A stretch of 21,640 nucleotides of DNA from Tubiluchus corallicola (GCA_030141605.1 JAQGDQ010001633.1:10001-31640); one strand, 5' to 3'. Positions 9,574-18,371 are shown, counted from the stretch's first letter. A program made the numbers and translations. The notes: generated from the letters alone by a model not told the origin.

Positions 9574-10135
9574 AAAATCTTTCTGCCCCTCTTTGTCTTG
9601 TGTTCTCTTTGAAGAATTTACATCTCTAATATTTATTTCTTGGTTTTTCAGCTTGATTTTTACAATTTTGCCAAATTTCAAAACACTGTTCTTGTCTTAT
9701 TTGGTTCTTGTAACGTGTTCCAGGAAGCAGGTGTTTAAATACAGAAATCGAACAAAAATAAATTTAGCACATCTTCGTACGACTGGTCTCTTATTTGTCG
9801 AATTTGCAAGAGTTGAATGTTTGTGGATCTTAACACGTTTTGTAGCGCTTTTCATTTCCAATTTGATGCTGATGATGACAAGGTTCGAGAAATTCAATTT
9901 ACGTGTCGGTTTTTGCTGCTGATTTGGGTTAGATGGCGCTGCGATCGATGTGAACATAAGACCGACATATCAACGCGCTGTAAAAGTTTGTTTTACTTGG
10001 TTTATTTTACAATTAACTTAACTTAATGTTTCTTTTAATGCTCGTTATGATTCTATTTGCTACCCGATCATTTTATTGTGTTAAACAATCGTAAATGCAA
10101 CCTTTTGATATGTATTTGCATGAGTGATATGTATA
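9574..10135. other. Unassigned sequence with overlapping short open frames
   Basis: Frames of 109 codons (9593-9922, plus) and 86 codons (9697-9957, minus) overlap. The plus one is hydrophobic at its start and the minus one is basic, but neither shows a known motif. Both are more likely chance frames. No other structure is visible. Confidence 0.3.
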
Positions 10136-10137
10136 TA

Positions 10138-10777
10138 TAGGTTTTACATGTCAAATGTAGACCTACGTTAACTCAAATGTAGAACTAGGTAATTCAAATG
10201 TGTCTTGGTAACTCAAACGTAGACTTAGGTAGTTCAAATGTGTTAACAATGGTTTTCAAGAAATCTTAAGCGTTTTTGGTAAGTCAAATGTAGACACGTG
10301 TCAAGTCAAATGTGACATTGGTATCTCAAATGTGGATAGGTGGTAAAGTTTAAGGATGTTAAATTTAATCTTCTTTAATTTCAATTTAATAATTGCTCTT
10401 AAGTTAAAATAACAACGTTATAGGCCTAATCGATGCACTATCTTCGGTTTATCTTTTTCTAATTTGCACTTAAATAACTTAATTACCGATTTATTCAAAG
10501 TAATGCATTTACATTTGACTTACCGAAGTCACATTTGAGTTAATAAAACACATTTGAAATTCCTATGTCTACATTTGACTTACCCAAGTCACATTTGAAC
10601 TTTTCTGTGTCTACATTTGACTTACCTAAGTCACATTTGAGTTACCAAAACACAATCGAAATTCCTATGTCTACATTTGACTTACCTAAGTCACATTTGA
10701 ACTTTCCTGTGTCTACATTTGACTTACCTAAGTCACATTTGAACTTTCCTGTGTCTACATTTGACGTGTAAAACCTA
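10138..10777 (-). mobile_element. MITE copy 2, complete, inverted relative to copy 1 (640 bp)
   Basis: Ends are TAGGTTTTACATGTCAAATG and CATTTGACGTGTAAAACCTA, with TA on both sides (10136-10137 and 10778-10779). The core matches copy 1 in reverse orientation, for example TAAAGTTTAAGGATGTTAAA and AACAACGTTATAGGCCTAAT. The element is 223 bp longer than copy 1, mostly because the array at 10500-10770 is expanded by extra ~42-bp and ~60-bp units. The 68-codon frame at 10565-10771 is a by-product of that array. The right TA continues into a TATATA run, so the exact target duplication is ambiguous there. Confidence 0.88.
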
Positions 10778-10795
10778 TATATATATATATATATG

Positions 10796-10884
10796 TAAAT
10801 AATTTAGGGCCTCTTTGGAAAGTAGTGCTAGGCACTGAAGGAGCTACAGTCATAAAATTTTACTAATAAATAAATAAATAAACA
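10796..10884 (+). mobile_element. LINE-like 3' end with (AATA)n tail
   Basis: A small perfect hairpin AGTGC-TAG-GCACT (10824-10836) is followed about 30 bp later by ACTAATAAATAAATAAATAAAC (10862-10884). The stem-loop plus AATA tail follows the same design as the other retroelement ends here. There is no coding part, and the left boundary is unclear because the MITE and a TA run lie immediately upstream. Confidence 0.45.
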
Positions 10885-10967
10885 GAAAATTAGCACAATT
10901 GAAGTGAAATAAATACGCTAAAATAGGAGCTGTTTTAACACATAAGCACCATATGTATTAGTTTAGG

Positions 10968-11110
10968 TTAAACTTTATTTATTTAAAATGGATTTACAGA
11001 CAACGGCCAGCATCATGCATGCACTGCTGGCCGTAACGAGCATGACTGACAAAGGTTCAGTTAATTTTGAGGCGGAGGGTCCCCGGTTCAAACCCAGTCT
11101 GCGTTACAAT
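10968..11110 (-). mobile_element. LINE-like 3' end with 10-bp perfect hairpin, minus strand
   Basis: ACGGCCAGCA (11003-11012) and TGCTGGCCGT (11025-11034) form a perfect 10-bp stem with a 12-base loop. On the minus strand it is followed by TGTAAATCCATTTTAAATAAATAAAG and a short tail GTTTAACCTAAACTA. This is again hairpin, AATAAA, short repeat. At 11080-11095 the plus strand has CCCCGGTTCAAACCC, a B-box-like word, with no supporting A box. The 5' limit of the fragment cannot be fixed. Confidence 0.5.
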
Positions 11111-11619
11111 TTTTTTACATTTCCTCTCTTTCAAGTTTAGTTTCAAAATTTAACTTAATTGTGGCTTTGTGCCATCGCTATCAATATGCTCGATTTTAGG
11201 ATTAAAAATATTTAGGATTTATTTATTTTTGCATCGTGATAACAATCAACTCAAAAAGTATTTAATTAGCGCCCAGGGAAGCTGGAGAACGAGATGCTGA
11301 TGGTTGAAAGCTACCCCCACTCGCGTGCTGCATAACAGATTACCTTAGGTAGCCGTGTGTCATCATGTCACTGGCTTCTACAGGCAATAATCATAATTAT
11401 CAGTTATTCGCTACTGGTCACACCAATGCGGTGGCAATAGGCCCATAAATCTTCCTGTAATTTCCAACCTTTAGCGTTCACAACAGACAGACTGGACTGT
11501 CATTATGTAGGAGCTTTTCCTCCAGGGGATAACAGGGACGAGCCACATCCGCGCATTCCAAAATCGGAAATGTATTTCATAGTGCAATATAATTATATTG
11601 TAGTACAATTATGAGTGTC
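11111..11619. other. Unassigned sequence
   Basis: No repeat, gene or RNA could be identified. Composition is mixed, with a somewhat GC-richer part around 11270-11560. Confidence 0.35.
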
Positions 11620-12168
11620 CATGTTTATTGAGCGAAGATCGTTTCGGCTGACATAGCCATTATCAAACCACAAATCAAGGCGGAAAAAAAGAATACATAA
11701 TACATTGCTCATACAAAGGCACAAACTGAAACTACAGAACAACAGATTACAATTTAACTTATCAAAATAAACTAGGTTATAATGGAAGAAATTGCAGAGA
11801 AATGTAAAAACATTTACCTAACACATGAGAACCAGAAAAGGACACAACATAGCAAACAATAAGTCCAAGTCTACATAATGAACAACCACAACAGTAATCA
11901 TTATTATGTGCTTCATTATGTAGACGTGGACTAATTGTTTGCTATGTTGTGTCCTTTTCTGGTTCTCATGTGTTAAAGTTTTTACATTTCACTGCAATTT
12001 CTTCTATTATAACCTTGTTTATTTTGATTAGTTAAATTCTAATCTGTTGTTTTGTAGTTCAGTTTGTGCCTTTGTATCATTAATATATTATTTATTCTCT
12101 TTTTCTGACTTGATTTATACTTTCATAATGGCTATGACAGCCCAAATGGACGTCGCTCAATAAACATG
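11620..12168. mobile_element. Large fold-back, ~260-bp arms; possible Penelope-like or fold-back relic
   Basis: Arm 11620-11882 pairs with 11912-12168 across a 29-base loop. Near the loop the match is almost perfect (about 59 of 61 bases around AACATAGCAAACAATAAG), and it decays outward. Both outer ends read CGCTCAATAAACATG when followed outward, so the arms look like two copies of one 3' end placed head to head. Just inside each end, reading outward, is TTGATAATGGCT-ATGTC-AGCCGAAAC in the left arm and a more decayed version in the right. This resembles the core of a hammerhead ribozyme (stem GGCT/AGCC, then GAAAC) as known from Penelope-like elements, but core positions are altered, so it should be inactive. 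No target duplication or coding sequence was seen. Confidence 0.8.
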
Positions 12169-13428
12169 TTGATTTCTAGCTCTTTCATGTGATTTTCGTC
12201 CTGATAAATTTCTCTTTTCGTCCTTAAAAGAAAACCGGATGATTATTTAGACTCATCTCATTTTAATTTACTGTCCAAAATATACATTTTCCTGCCTATG
12301 AAAGTCAGCAATTGTTTCTTATATTTGAATAATTAGCTTAGAAAGTTCATTAACGGCAACCGAACACGGCTATTGTTTACGTCAAAAACTAACCACAGTT
12401 TGCGCAATAGCGCCATCTTCCTTTGCGCGTCAAGCACGTTTGCGTAAGTGTCACTGCCTGAACGCGTGATGTCACGAAAATGGGCTCTACGTCATATGAC
12501 ATCAAAAACTAACACTGCAGTTCATGATCATGGTCATCAAGGTACCGCCTTCCATTTGTCGGGCGCACGAATGTCAGAAAAAGGCGTCGCTGCCAATCTT
12601 AGTAGATTCAATCTGAGCCGCGCGTAGCTTTGAAAGTTTAACGAAATATGAGTGTCTGAGGTAATTATTATTTAATCTAAACTTTGATTTACAAAAAGCT
12701 ATTGTAGTTTTCAATATTTTAGAACATTCTTTATTCTCAACTAATGTTTACACAATCATCTAGTTTTTCGTTAAAAAAGGAACATATGTCATACATGAAA
12801 AAATCACGTTCTTGACGTCAGGAAGCTGTTGATAAGAAAATATACAACCTAAAACGTTGCTTGCCATGGGGAATTCATCATACAAAGAAGCTTTAGACAG
12901 GTAGATTTAGGCATAAATTATCGTCGCGTAATCAAAACATATGATTCGCAATATGAGATAATGCAGCGGCCATTAAAGCAAATATGAGCAGAAATAAACC
13001 GCGCAGACAATAAAACCCGAGTAATGACGCAGAGCGTTTCATTCTCGTAAAATTCGGTAAGTTTTGACTCTCTGGAGGCGATCAGAACTCGCTTCATAAC
13101 ACTTTAAACAATGCGCTCATTGAGAGTGATAGGACTTCTGGGAATGCGGGAAAATACCGCTAAGAGTACGTACATTCAGTGATAGCAATGCTTTCAAACC
13201 GTGGTAAATGTGAACAAATAAATTTATCTTGTTTTGTTACGACGTTACGCGCATTTGCTTGATTTGTGGGCAATTTTTCTCTCTCGGCGTCATGATCTTC
13301 ATTGTCATGGTTGTCTTTATTGACGTCACCGCCGTAATCATCATCATCACACTCTTATTTGAGCGATCGACTGATCATTGTTTGTCAGGTATGCTGGTGG
13401 GCAGGCGGACAGATAAGCAATAAGTCGG
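12169..13428. other. Unassigned sequence with CpG-rich patch at 12400-12640
   Basis: The patch holds many CpGs, a GCGCCATCTTCC word, CRE-like half sites and a TACGTCATATGACATCA stretch. Perfect TGACGTCA octamers lie at 12813-12820 and 13321-13328. This could be a promoter or enhancer, but no exon can be attached to it. The 64-codon frame at 13229-13423 is hydrophobic and unrecognised. Confidence 0.35.
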
Positions 13429-13770
13429 TTGGTCGGTCAATCAATCATTCAGTTTATTAATCAATCATTTAGTCAGTCAGTAAATCAACGAGACAGCCAA
13501 CCGGTCAATCAGCCAGTCAATCAAGCAATGAATCAAGCAATCAATGAGTTAACCTGTCAGTCAGTCAGTCAGTCAGCCAATAAATCAATCACTCGATCGA
13601 TCAATCAATCAATCAACCAATCAAGTAATCAATCAGTTAACTAGTCAGCCAGTTAGTCTATCAATGAGTTATCCAACCAAGTAATCAATCAGGTAACCAA
13701 TTAGTCGGTTAGTCAGTCAGTCAGTCAGTCAGTCGGTCAACCAATCAGTCAGTCGGTCAGTAAGTTGCTA
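13429..13770. repeat. Degenerate TCAN tetranucleotide repeat
   Basis: The stretch is a succession of TCAA, TCAG and related tetramers with many interruptions, including pure runs such as TCAATCAATCAATCAA (13598-13613) and TCAGTCAGTCAGTCAGTC (about 13712-13732). The frame at 13429-13644, with a repeating Asn-Gln-Ser-Val style composition, is a translation of this repeat and not evidence of a protein. Confidence 0.9.
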
Positions 13771-14130
13771 GATCTAGGTCGAACTTTCAGCTTAAATTAA
13801 TATGCTACACTTAAGGAGTAAGTTGTTAATCTTAAATGAAAACTAAACAAGTTTGAATATTGCCTGTTACATCTTTAATTAAAGCTAATATTTATATTCA
13901 TATTCAAAATTCACCTTTTTAACATCTTGCATAATATTTCCCCACATCGTCAGAAACAGCAAGACTCTTGAGTCAGCGAAATTTGGATAAAACAAACGAA
14001 GTCTCTGACTTAGACCTTTTAATTTTATGTAAAAAATCGAGTAAATCAAATAGCTATATTTAAAAAAATAATTATATTTGTTTTATCTAAACCCTGCTGA
14101 CTATATTTTATCTTACAGTTTCCGTTAACG
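13771..14130. other. AT-rich unassigned sequence
   Basis: No gene, RNA or element could be identified between the TCAN repeat and the 64-bp direct repeat. Confidence 0.35.
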
Positions 14131-14288
14131 TTATGCATTATGCAAAATTCTATATTTATATTATTTAATAAGAAAAAGCCCAATTATTTCGTTTCTGGAT
14201 GGGGCCATAAGTGGGTTCGAAACATTATGCATTATGCAAAATTCTATATTTATATTATTTAATAAGAAAAAGCCCAATTATTTCGTTT
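14131..14288. repeat. Perfect 64-bp direct repeat, offset 94 bp
   Basis: Positions 14131-14194 and 14225-14288 are identical over 64 bases, beginning TTATGCATTATGC and ending CAATTATTTCGTTT. A 30-bp unique segment (14195-14224) separates them. Perfect identity in non-coding DNA indicates a recent tandem duplication of a 94-bp block, with the second copy partial. It is far too long to be a transposon target duplication. Confidence 0.97.
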
Positions 14289-14654
14289 TTTGGTGATGCA
14301 GTTTCACAAAAGCAACCGTCTCACGCGCACTAATTTCACTTACCACGAAAGTTTTATTAATTGAGATAATGAAAATTACGACCATGCGTCTGTCTGTTAC
14401 CTGCTTCGTGTAAATCATCTCAGCATCCGCTGTTGAGGTTAAATTTCACTTTCTTCAACTCCCACGCTAATAATTATGAAACAGAAGCTTTGCAGAAGAT
14501 TCATTGATGATTTCTCTTCCAGGCCGAATTGCTCGATAAACAGTTTGTCAGCTTGATAGCGTTTTCAGCATACCGCCTCGAAAGAAGTTCGTGAAGTTCT
14601 GAACATTATTTTACCTATCATGTTGCTATATTAGTAATTCTAATGTGGTAAATT

Positions 14655-14692
14655 AAGGCCGCCATCTTGGTTTTAAAGATGGCCACCACGAT
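14655..14692. promoter_or_regulatory. Pair of opposed YY1-like motifs
   Basis: GGCCGCCATCTTGG (14660-14673) is the reverse complement of the YY1 consensus AANATGGCGGC. Fourteen bases on, AAAGATGGCCACC carries a weaker match in the opposite orientation. In animals YY1 sites often sit close to transcription starts. No initiator, exon or ORF is linked to them here, so function is speculative. Confidence 0.25.
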
Positions 14693-14729
14693 TTTTTGTT
14701 ATCTGCAGCATCACCGTTAATTTTTAATA

Positions 14730-14904
14730 TACTATTCTACTTATAAGAAAGGGCAGGGACTAGATGACCCTGTGGTCCTTCCCTGCCCTGCTCCATGATT
14801 ATAATTACTTAATATTTAAAAAACTTTTGATGTTAAACTAATTGGAGAAAATAAACGTTCTATGTCTATGTCTATGTCTATGTCTATGTCTATGTCTATG
14901 TCTT
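14730..14904 (+). mobile_element. 3' end of a LINE-like retrotransposon with TCTATG tail (copy B)
   Basis: A hairpin at 14751-14788 has outer stem GGGCAGGGA (14751-14759) with TCCCTGCCC (14780-14788) and inner stem GACC (14766-14769) with GGTC (14774-14777). AATTGGAGAAAATAAA ends at 14855, followed by about seven TCTATG units up to 14903. Relative to copy A (1162-1286), the stem bases differ but pairing is preserved on both sides, and the AATTGGAGAAAATAAA block and tail are shared. No coding part remains. The left boundary is approximate. Confidence 0.65.
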
Positions 14905-15684
14905 GACGTCACAACGAAGTCTCGGGTTTTTTAGACAAGGAATCCACTAGCATTAGTACATTAGGTAACGTTAATCTACAAGATTGCCATTGAAATACGG
15001 ATGGCTATAGAAAAAAGTCTTTTTATTTTTTATTGTAAAACTAAAAGTATTTTTAATGCCTTCTCTCTCTTACAAACGTCGTATCGCGTCGTACCGTAAA
15101 AATCATCTGAAAGTAAAAAATTATTGATTTATATTATACAAAACTTGTTGACGGCTTACAGCCCCCTATTACAAACACGTATAATCATGTTTGTAAAAGA
15201 AAACTATTAGCTTTCACAGAGATAAAGTATATAATAGCCTTTAGGTTTTCACTGTTTTTATGCTATTTTGAAGTTCTCTTGTACTTTATTCTATGCCCAA
15301 ACTATGCTAAACAATAGCAGTCTCTCTGGAAATATTGTGCAAATGTCTTAGCAGTGGGTTTGCAACATGGATTACTTCTGGTTTCCTAGACATTTGTAGC
15401 ATTCCTAATAATGTATAAATGTGAACCAAATAAAGAAGTTACTATTGTACGACGTCGACTGTCACGCCGTCAAGGAAAACGGCAAAAATTGGTACTAGCA
15501 ATCGAATTTATTATTAAGTTTTGTCCTTGTGGTATTGATCCACAGAATGATCCTGCTTCATTCTGACACGATTTGACTGTGTCTCCAAATTTCTACCGTC
15601 TGCAGACTTCCCCATCTAGACACAACTACATTTCCCGCCAAATCATTGTTTATAATAGAAAGATGAATGTTTTCACTGCTAATA
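14905..15684. other. Unassigned sequence; one E2F-like site
   Basis: No element or gene could be named. TTTCCCGCCAAA at 15631-15642 is a close match to an E2F site and is preceded by ACTACA. A CRE octamer (14904-14911) touches the end of the TCTATG tail. The 65-codon frame at 15573-15770 runs into the hAT element and is not considered real. Confidence 0.3.
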
Positions 15685-15692
15685 GTTTTGAA

Positions 15693-15816
15693 CAGGGCCT
15701 ATTTCAGGGGAGTGAAGTGGGGATACTTCCCCGGGTCCTCACCCTCCAGGGGGGCCTCGCGCCAAGGTAACTTTTTTTGCTTTATGCGAACATACTGCCC
15801 CCTCCCTCCCTCTCTC

Positions 15817-15904
<88 letters not shown>

Positions 15905-16140
15905 CACGCATTTGCCAGTATTGACAAGTATTAAGGACTGGTTTTGAGAATTTTTCTTTCAATTGTTCTTTCATTTAACAACTGTATAACTCCATATTTT
16001 CTCTTCGAAAATGCTTCTCCGGCGTTCTAGCTGTTCAAAAATTTTCTGGGCGCCAACCATGGTGGCGCTACACCCCCCCCCCCCGAGGGGCCTCACACGT
16101 CCCACTTTCCCGGGCCTCGCTTAGGCTGAAATAGGCCCTG
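15693..16140. mobile_element. Complete non-autonomous hAT-type element (448 bp)
   Basis: The terminal inverted repeats are perfect over 15 bp: CAGGGCCTATTTCAG at 15693-15707 and its complement CTGAAATAGGCCCTG at 16126-16140. They are flanked by identical 8-bp direct repeats GTTTTGAA (15685-15692 and 16141-16148). A CAGGG-type terminus plus an 8-bp target duplication is the signature of the hAT superfamily. The interior has no transposase. It holds a long CT repeat, a C-run (16072-16084) and GC-rich subterminal segments. Open frames across it (15667-15924 plus; 15699-15974 and 15739-15927 minus) come from the CT repeat translated as Leu-Ser or Arg-Glu runs. Confidence 0.93.
15811..15902. repeat. 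(CT)n microsatellite inside the hAT element
   Basis: The run is imperfect at 15811-15821 and essentially pure CT from 15822 to 15902. The strand is homopyrimidine and can adopt triplex-type structure. It appears to have expanded within the element. Confidence 0.97.
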
Positions 16141-16148
16141 GTTTTGAA

Positions 16149-17224
16149 TGCCTATAATTATAATTCTGTACCAAATACAGGTAAATGAGGGAAGTTGATT
16201 AAAGGGGGTTAATTAAAGACGCTGCACAGGTAACATTACACAGCACTACGTGATTAATTCTTTAGTGCAACGTGCAAAAAACCTAAAGCACAAGAAAACG
16301 CGCTTCATAAATAACATATGAACATTTTCTCTTGAAATTTTGCTCATTTACACGCTGTGCTATTGCATAGAGGGCTTGCGTTAGCGTTGCTTAAAAGCTG
16401 TAAATTTGAACTCCCGCGATGACCGTTAGGCGCAGCCATATTGACGATAAGTTATGTAAAACAAGTTTACGATGCGCTCATACTAGAGAATTTTCTCTCG
16501 GGGGTACTTTCTAAGACAAAATGCTCTATTTTGTGAATAACGCCAATTTAGCGAATCAGTGGTGCATACTGGGATAGCAATGGAGTGCCGTTTTACCACG
16601 TGGCGCGATTATTTTAAGTTATACATTGATTTATTAACAATTTTCGTTTTCAATTATATAAGTCTTTCAAACAGGTAAACGTAACGCTATGTAATACAAC
16701 TTTGTATGGAAAGCTTTTGCGATACACTTCAAAATATTTTCCCCCATTTAAATTTCGGGTTCACTAAGGTTCAGTTGCGTTTTGTTCATACGCAGCTCAT
16801 GTTTAGTGAACGCCTCAGTCCAACCACAGTGTTAGTTTATGGTTTAAGTCACGTGCGAATTCAACCTGATCTGGTAATTTAGATTTGCCAAGGACTGTCA
16901 ATAACACTTGGCAAATTTCTTCAACTAGAGGGCTCTGTCTGTTGATGCTAGCGAAAACTTTCTCCACTTGGAAATTATAACTCAATTTATTTCAACACTC
17001 AGCAATGAATCATTTTAATAATGCAAAAGATTAACAAACAGAATAAGTCTCGTTAGTTTAAACAAAATATTAAAATTTTCATAAACATTTGCCGTGTCCT
17101 CTATTAGTTTAATAACCGTTAAATTTTGTATTACAAGTTTCGTACTCGGGTTAACTTACTGACATGCTGACGGGCCAACTGTTTTCTCCCACGTGGTTCC
17201 ATTAATTAACCGTAATTGTAAAGT
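16149..17224. other. Unassigned sequence with one strong hairpin
   Basis: ATTTGCCAAG (16883-16892) pairs perfectly with CTTGGCAAAT (16907-16916) over a 14-base loop. The surroundings show no miRNA-like extended arms. A GC-richer stretch lies at 16370-16620. No gene could be supported. Confidence 0.35.
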
Positions 17225-17760
17225 AACAAAACGATGGGATGATGACGATGGCGACGATGATGATGATGACAATAATGTCGTCAATAACGATAATGATAAT
17301 AGAATGGCGATGACAGTGCATTGATGATGACGTAACAATGATGATGATCATGATGATGATGACAATAATGTCGTCAATAACGATAATGATAATGGAATGG
17401 TGATGACAGTGCATTGATGATGACGTAACAATGATGATGACAATAATGTCGTCAATAACGATAATGATAATAGAATGGTGATGACAGTGCATTGATGATG
17501 ACGTAACAATAACAATGATGATGATCATGATGATGATGACAATAATGTCATCAATAACGATAATGATAATGGAATGGTGATGACAGTGCATTGATGATGA
17601 CGTAACGATGACGTAACATTGATGATGATCATTATGACGTAACAATAACAATAAAGGTGATAATAATGGCTGTGATGGTGGTAAATTCGATGATAATGAC
17701 AATAAATGATAACGTTGGTGATGATAATAAAGATGATAATGAAAATGATAACGACATAGA
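17225..17760. repeat. GATGAC-rich minisatellite with ~78-99-bp units
   Basis: A core starting GACAATAATGTC recurs at 17268, 17361, 17439 and 17538 (spacings 93, 78 and 99), each followed by AACGATAATGATAAT and then GTGATGACAGTGCATTGATG. Length differences come from the number of GAT triplets between cores. The word TGACGTAAC occurs in each unit and again at about 17606 and 17635. Minus-strand frames rich in His, Ile and Ser (17202-17702, 17525-17827, 17156-17338) are translations of this repeat. Confidence 0.93.
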
Positions 17761-17909
17761 GCCTGTTAATTGAACAATTAAACGGCTGCATGTAAAAGGG
17801 CCCGAACAGCACAGTTAGAAAGAGCATGTTGAGCTAACATCTTTATACTATATCCGTTCACAACACGGAAATTACAATTCTTCTTCTTCTTCTTCTTCCC
17901 AGCTTTTCC

Positions 17910-18371
17910 CTATGCGAGGTCGCCGTTGTGAATGAGTCTTCTCCACGCATTCCTGTTGTTGACCATCTCTTCATTTATGTTCTTCTCTCTAAGGTCTCCA
18001 TGAATACATTCAAACCATCTCAGCTTGGGTCGTCCTCTTCCCAGCACTTCCATTTCCATGACCTCCCTTCCCACATCATCTTCCCCGACTCTTCTCCTCA
18101 GGTGTCCATACCATCGCAATCTTGCCTCTCATATCTTTTTCGAGGCTTCCACTACTTTCACTGTTCCTCTGATATTATTATTTCTAATTTTATCTCTTCT
18201 TGTTATTCCCACCATTCATCTCAACATCCTCATCTCCACCACACCCATTTTCTTCTCTTCGGTCTTCTTTAGAGAAGCTGCTTCCAGCCCATAGAATAGA
18301 CCGGGTCTGACCACTTCTTTGTGGAGACTCATTCATAGAAGGTTTTAGCGCAGTTTTTACAGCAGGCGGAC
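17910..18371 (-). pseudogene. LINE reverse transcriptase, C-terminal fragment (decayed)
   Basis: One reading frame on the minus strand runs without indels from about 18371 to the stop at 17910. It includes recognisable C-terminal words of RTE-like LINE polyproteins: VVRPGLFYGLE, EMRMLR, GITRRDKIRN, EARLRWYGHLRRR, VMEMEVLGRGRPKLRW and NAWRRLIHNGD. These regions follow the catalytic palm, so neither endonuclease nor the catalytic aspartates are present. Four in-frame stops interrupt it: 18345-18347 (TAA), 18333-18335 (TGA), 18216-18218 (TGA, where Trp is usual after MLR) and 18129-18131 (TGA, before EARLRWYGH). The methionine-initiated 69-codon piece at 17910-18119 is therefore not a gene. The clade call is from remembered motifs and could be refined by alignment. 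Confidence 0.8.

Noticed and set aside
9593-9957. Overlapping 109- and 86-codon frames on opposite strands
   Set aside because: Opposite-strand overlap, no recognised family and an uneven composition. Chance frames are more likely.
11080-11095. tRNA gene suggested by CCCCGGTTCAAACCC
   Set aside because: No A box, acceptor stem or anticodon arm can be built around it, and B-box-like words are expected several times by chance in this window.
11620-11665. Functional hammerhead ribozyme
   Set aside because: The CTGATGA core is altered at two positions in the better arm and more in the other. Only relic status is plausible.
15667-15974. Leu-Ser and Arg-Glu repeat proteins
   Set aside because: They are translations of the CT microsatellite inside a non-coding hAT element.
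17202-17702. His/Ile/Ser-rich 166-codon frame on the minus strand
   Set aside because: It translates the GATGAC minisatellite and has no domain or transcript-like context.
17928-18294. Plus-strand frames of 114 and 89 codons
   Set aside because: They are antisense shadows of the RTE-like reverse transcriptase remnant, which has recognisable motifs on the minus strand.
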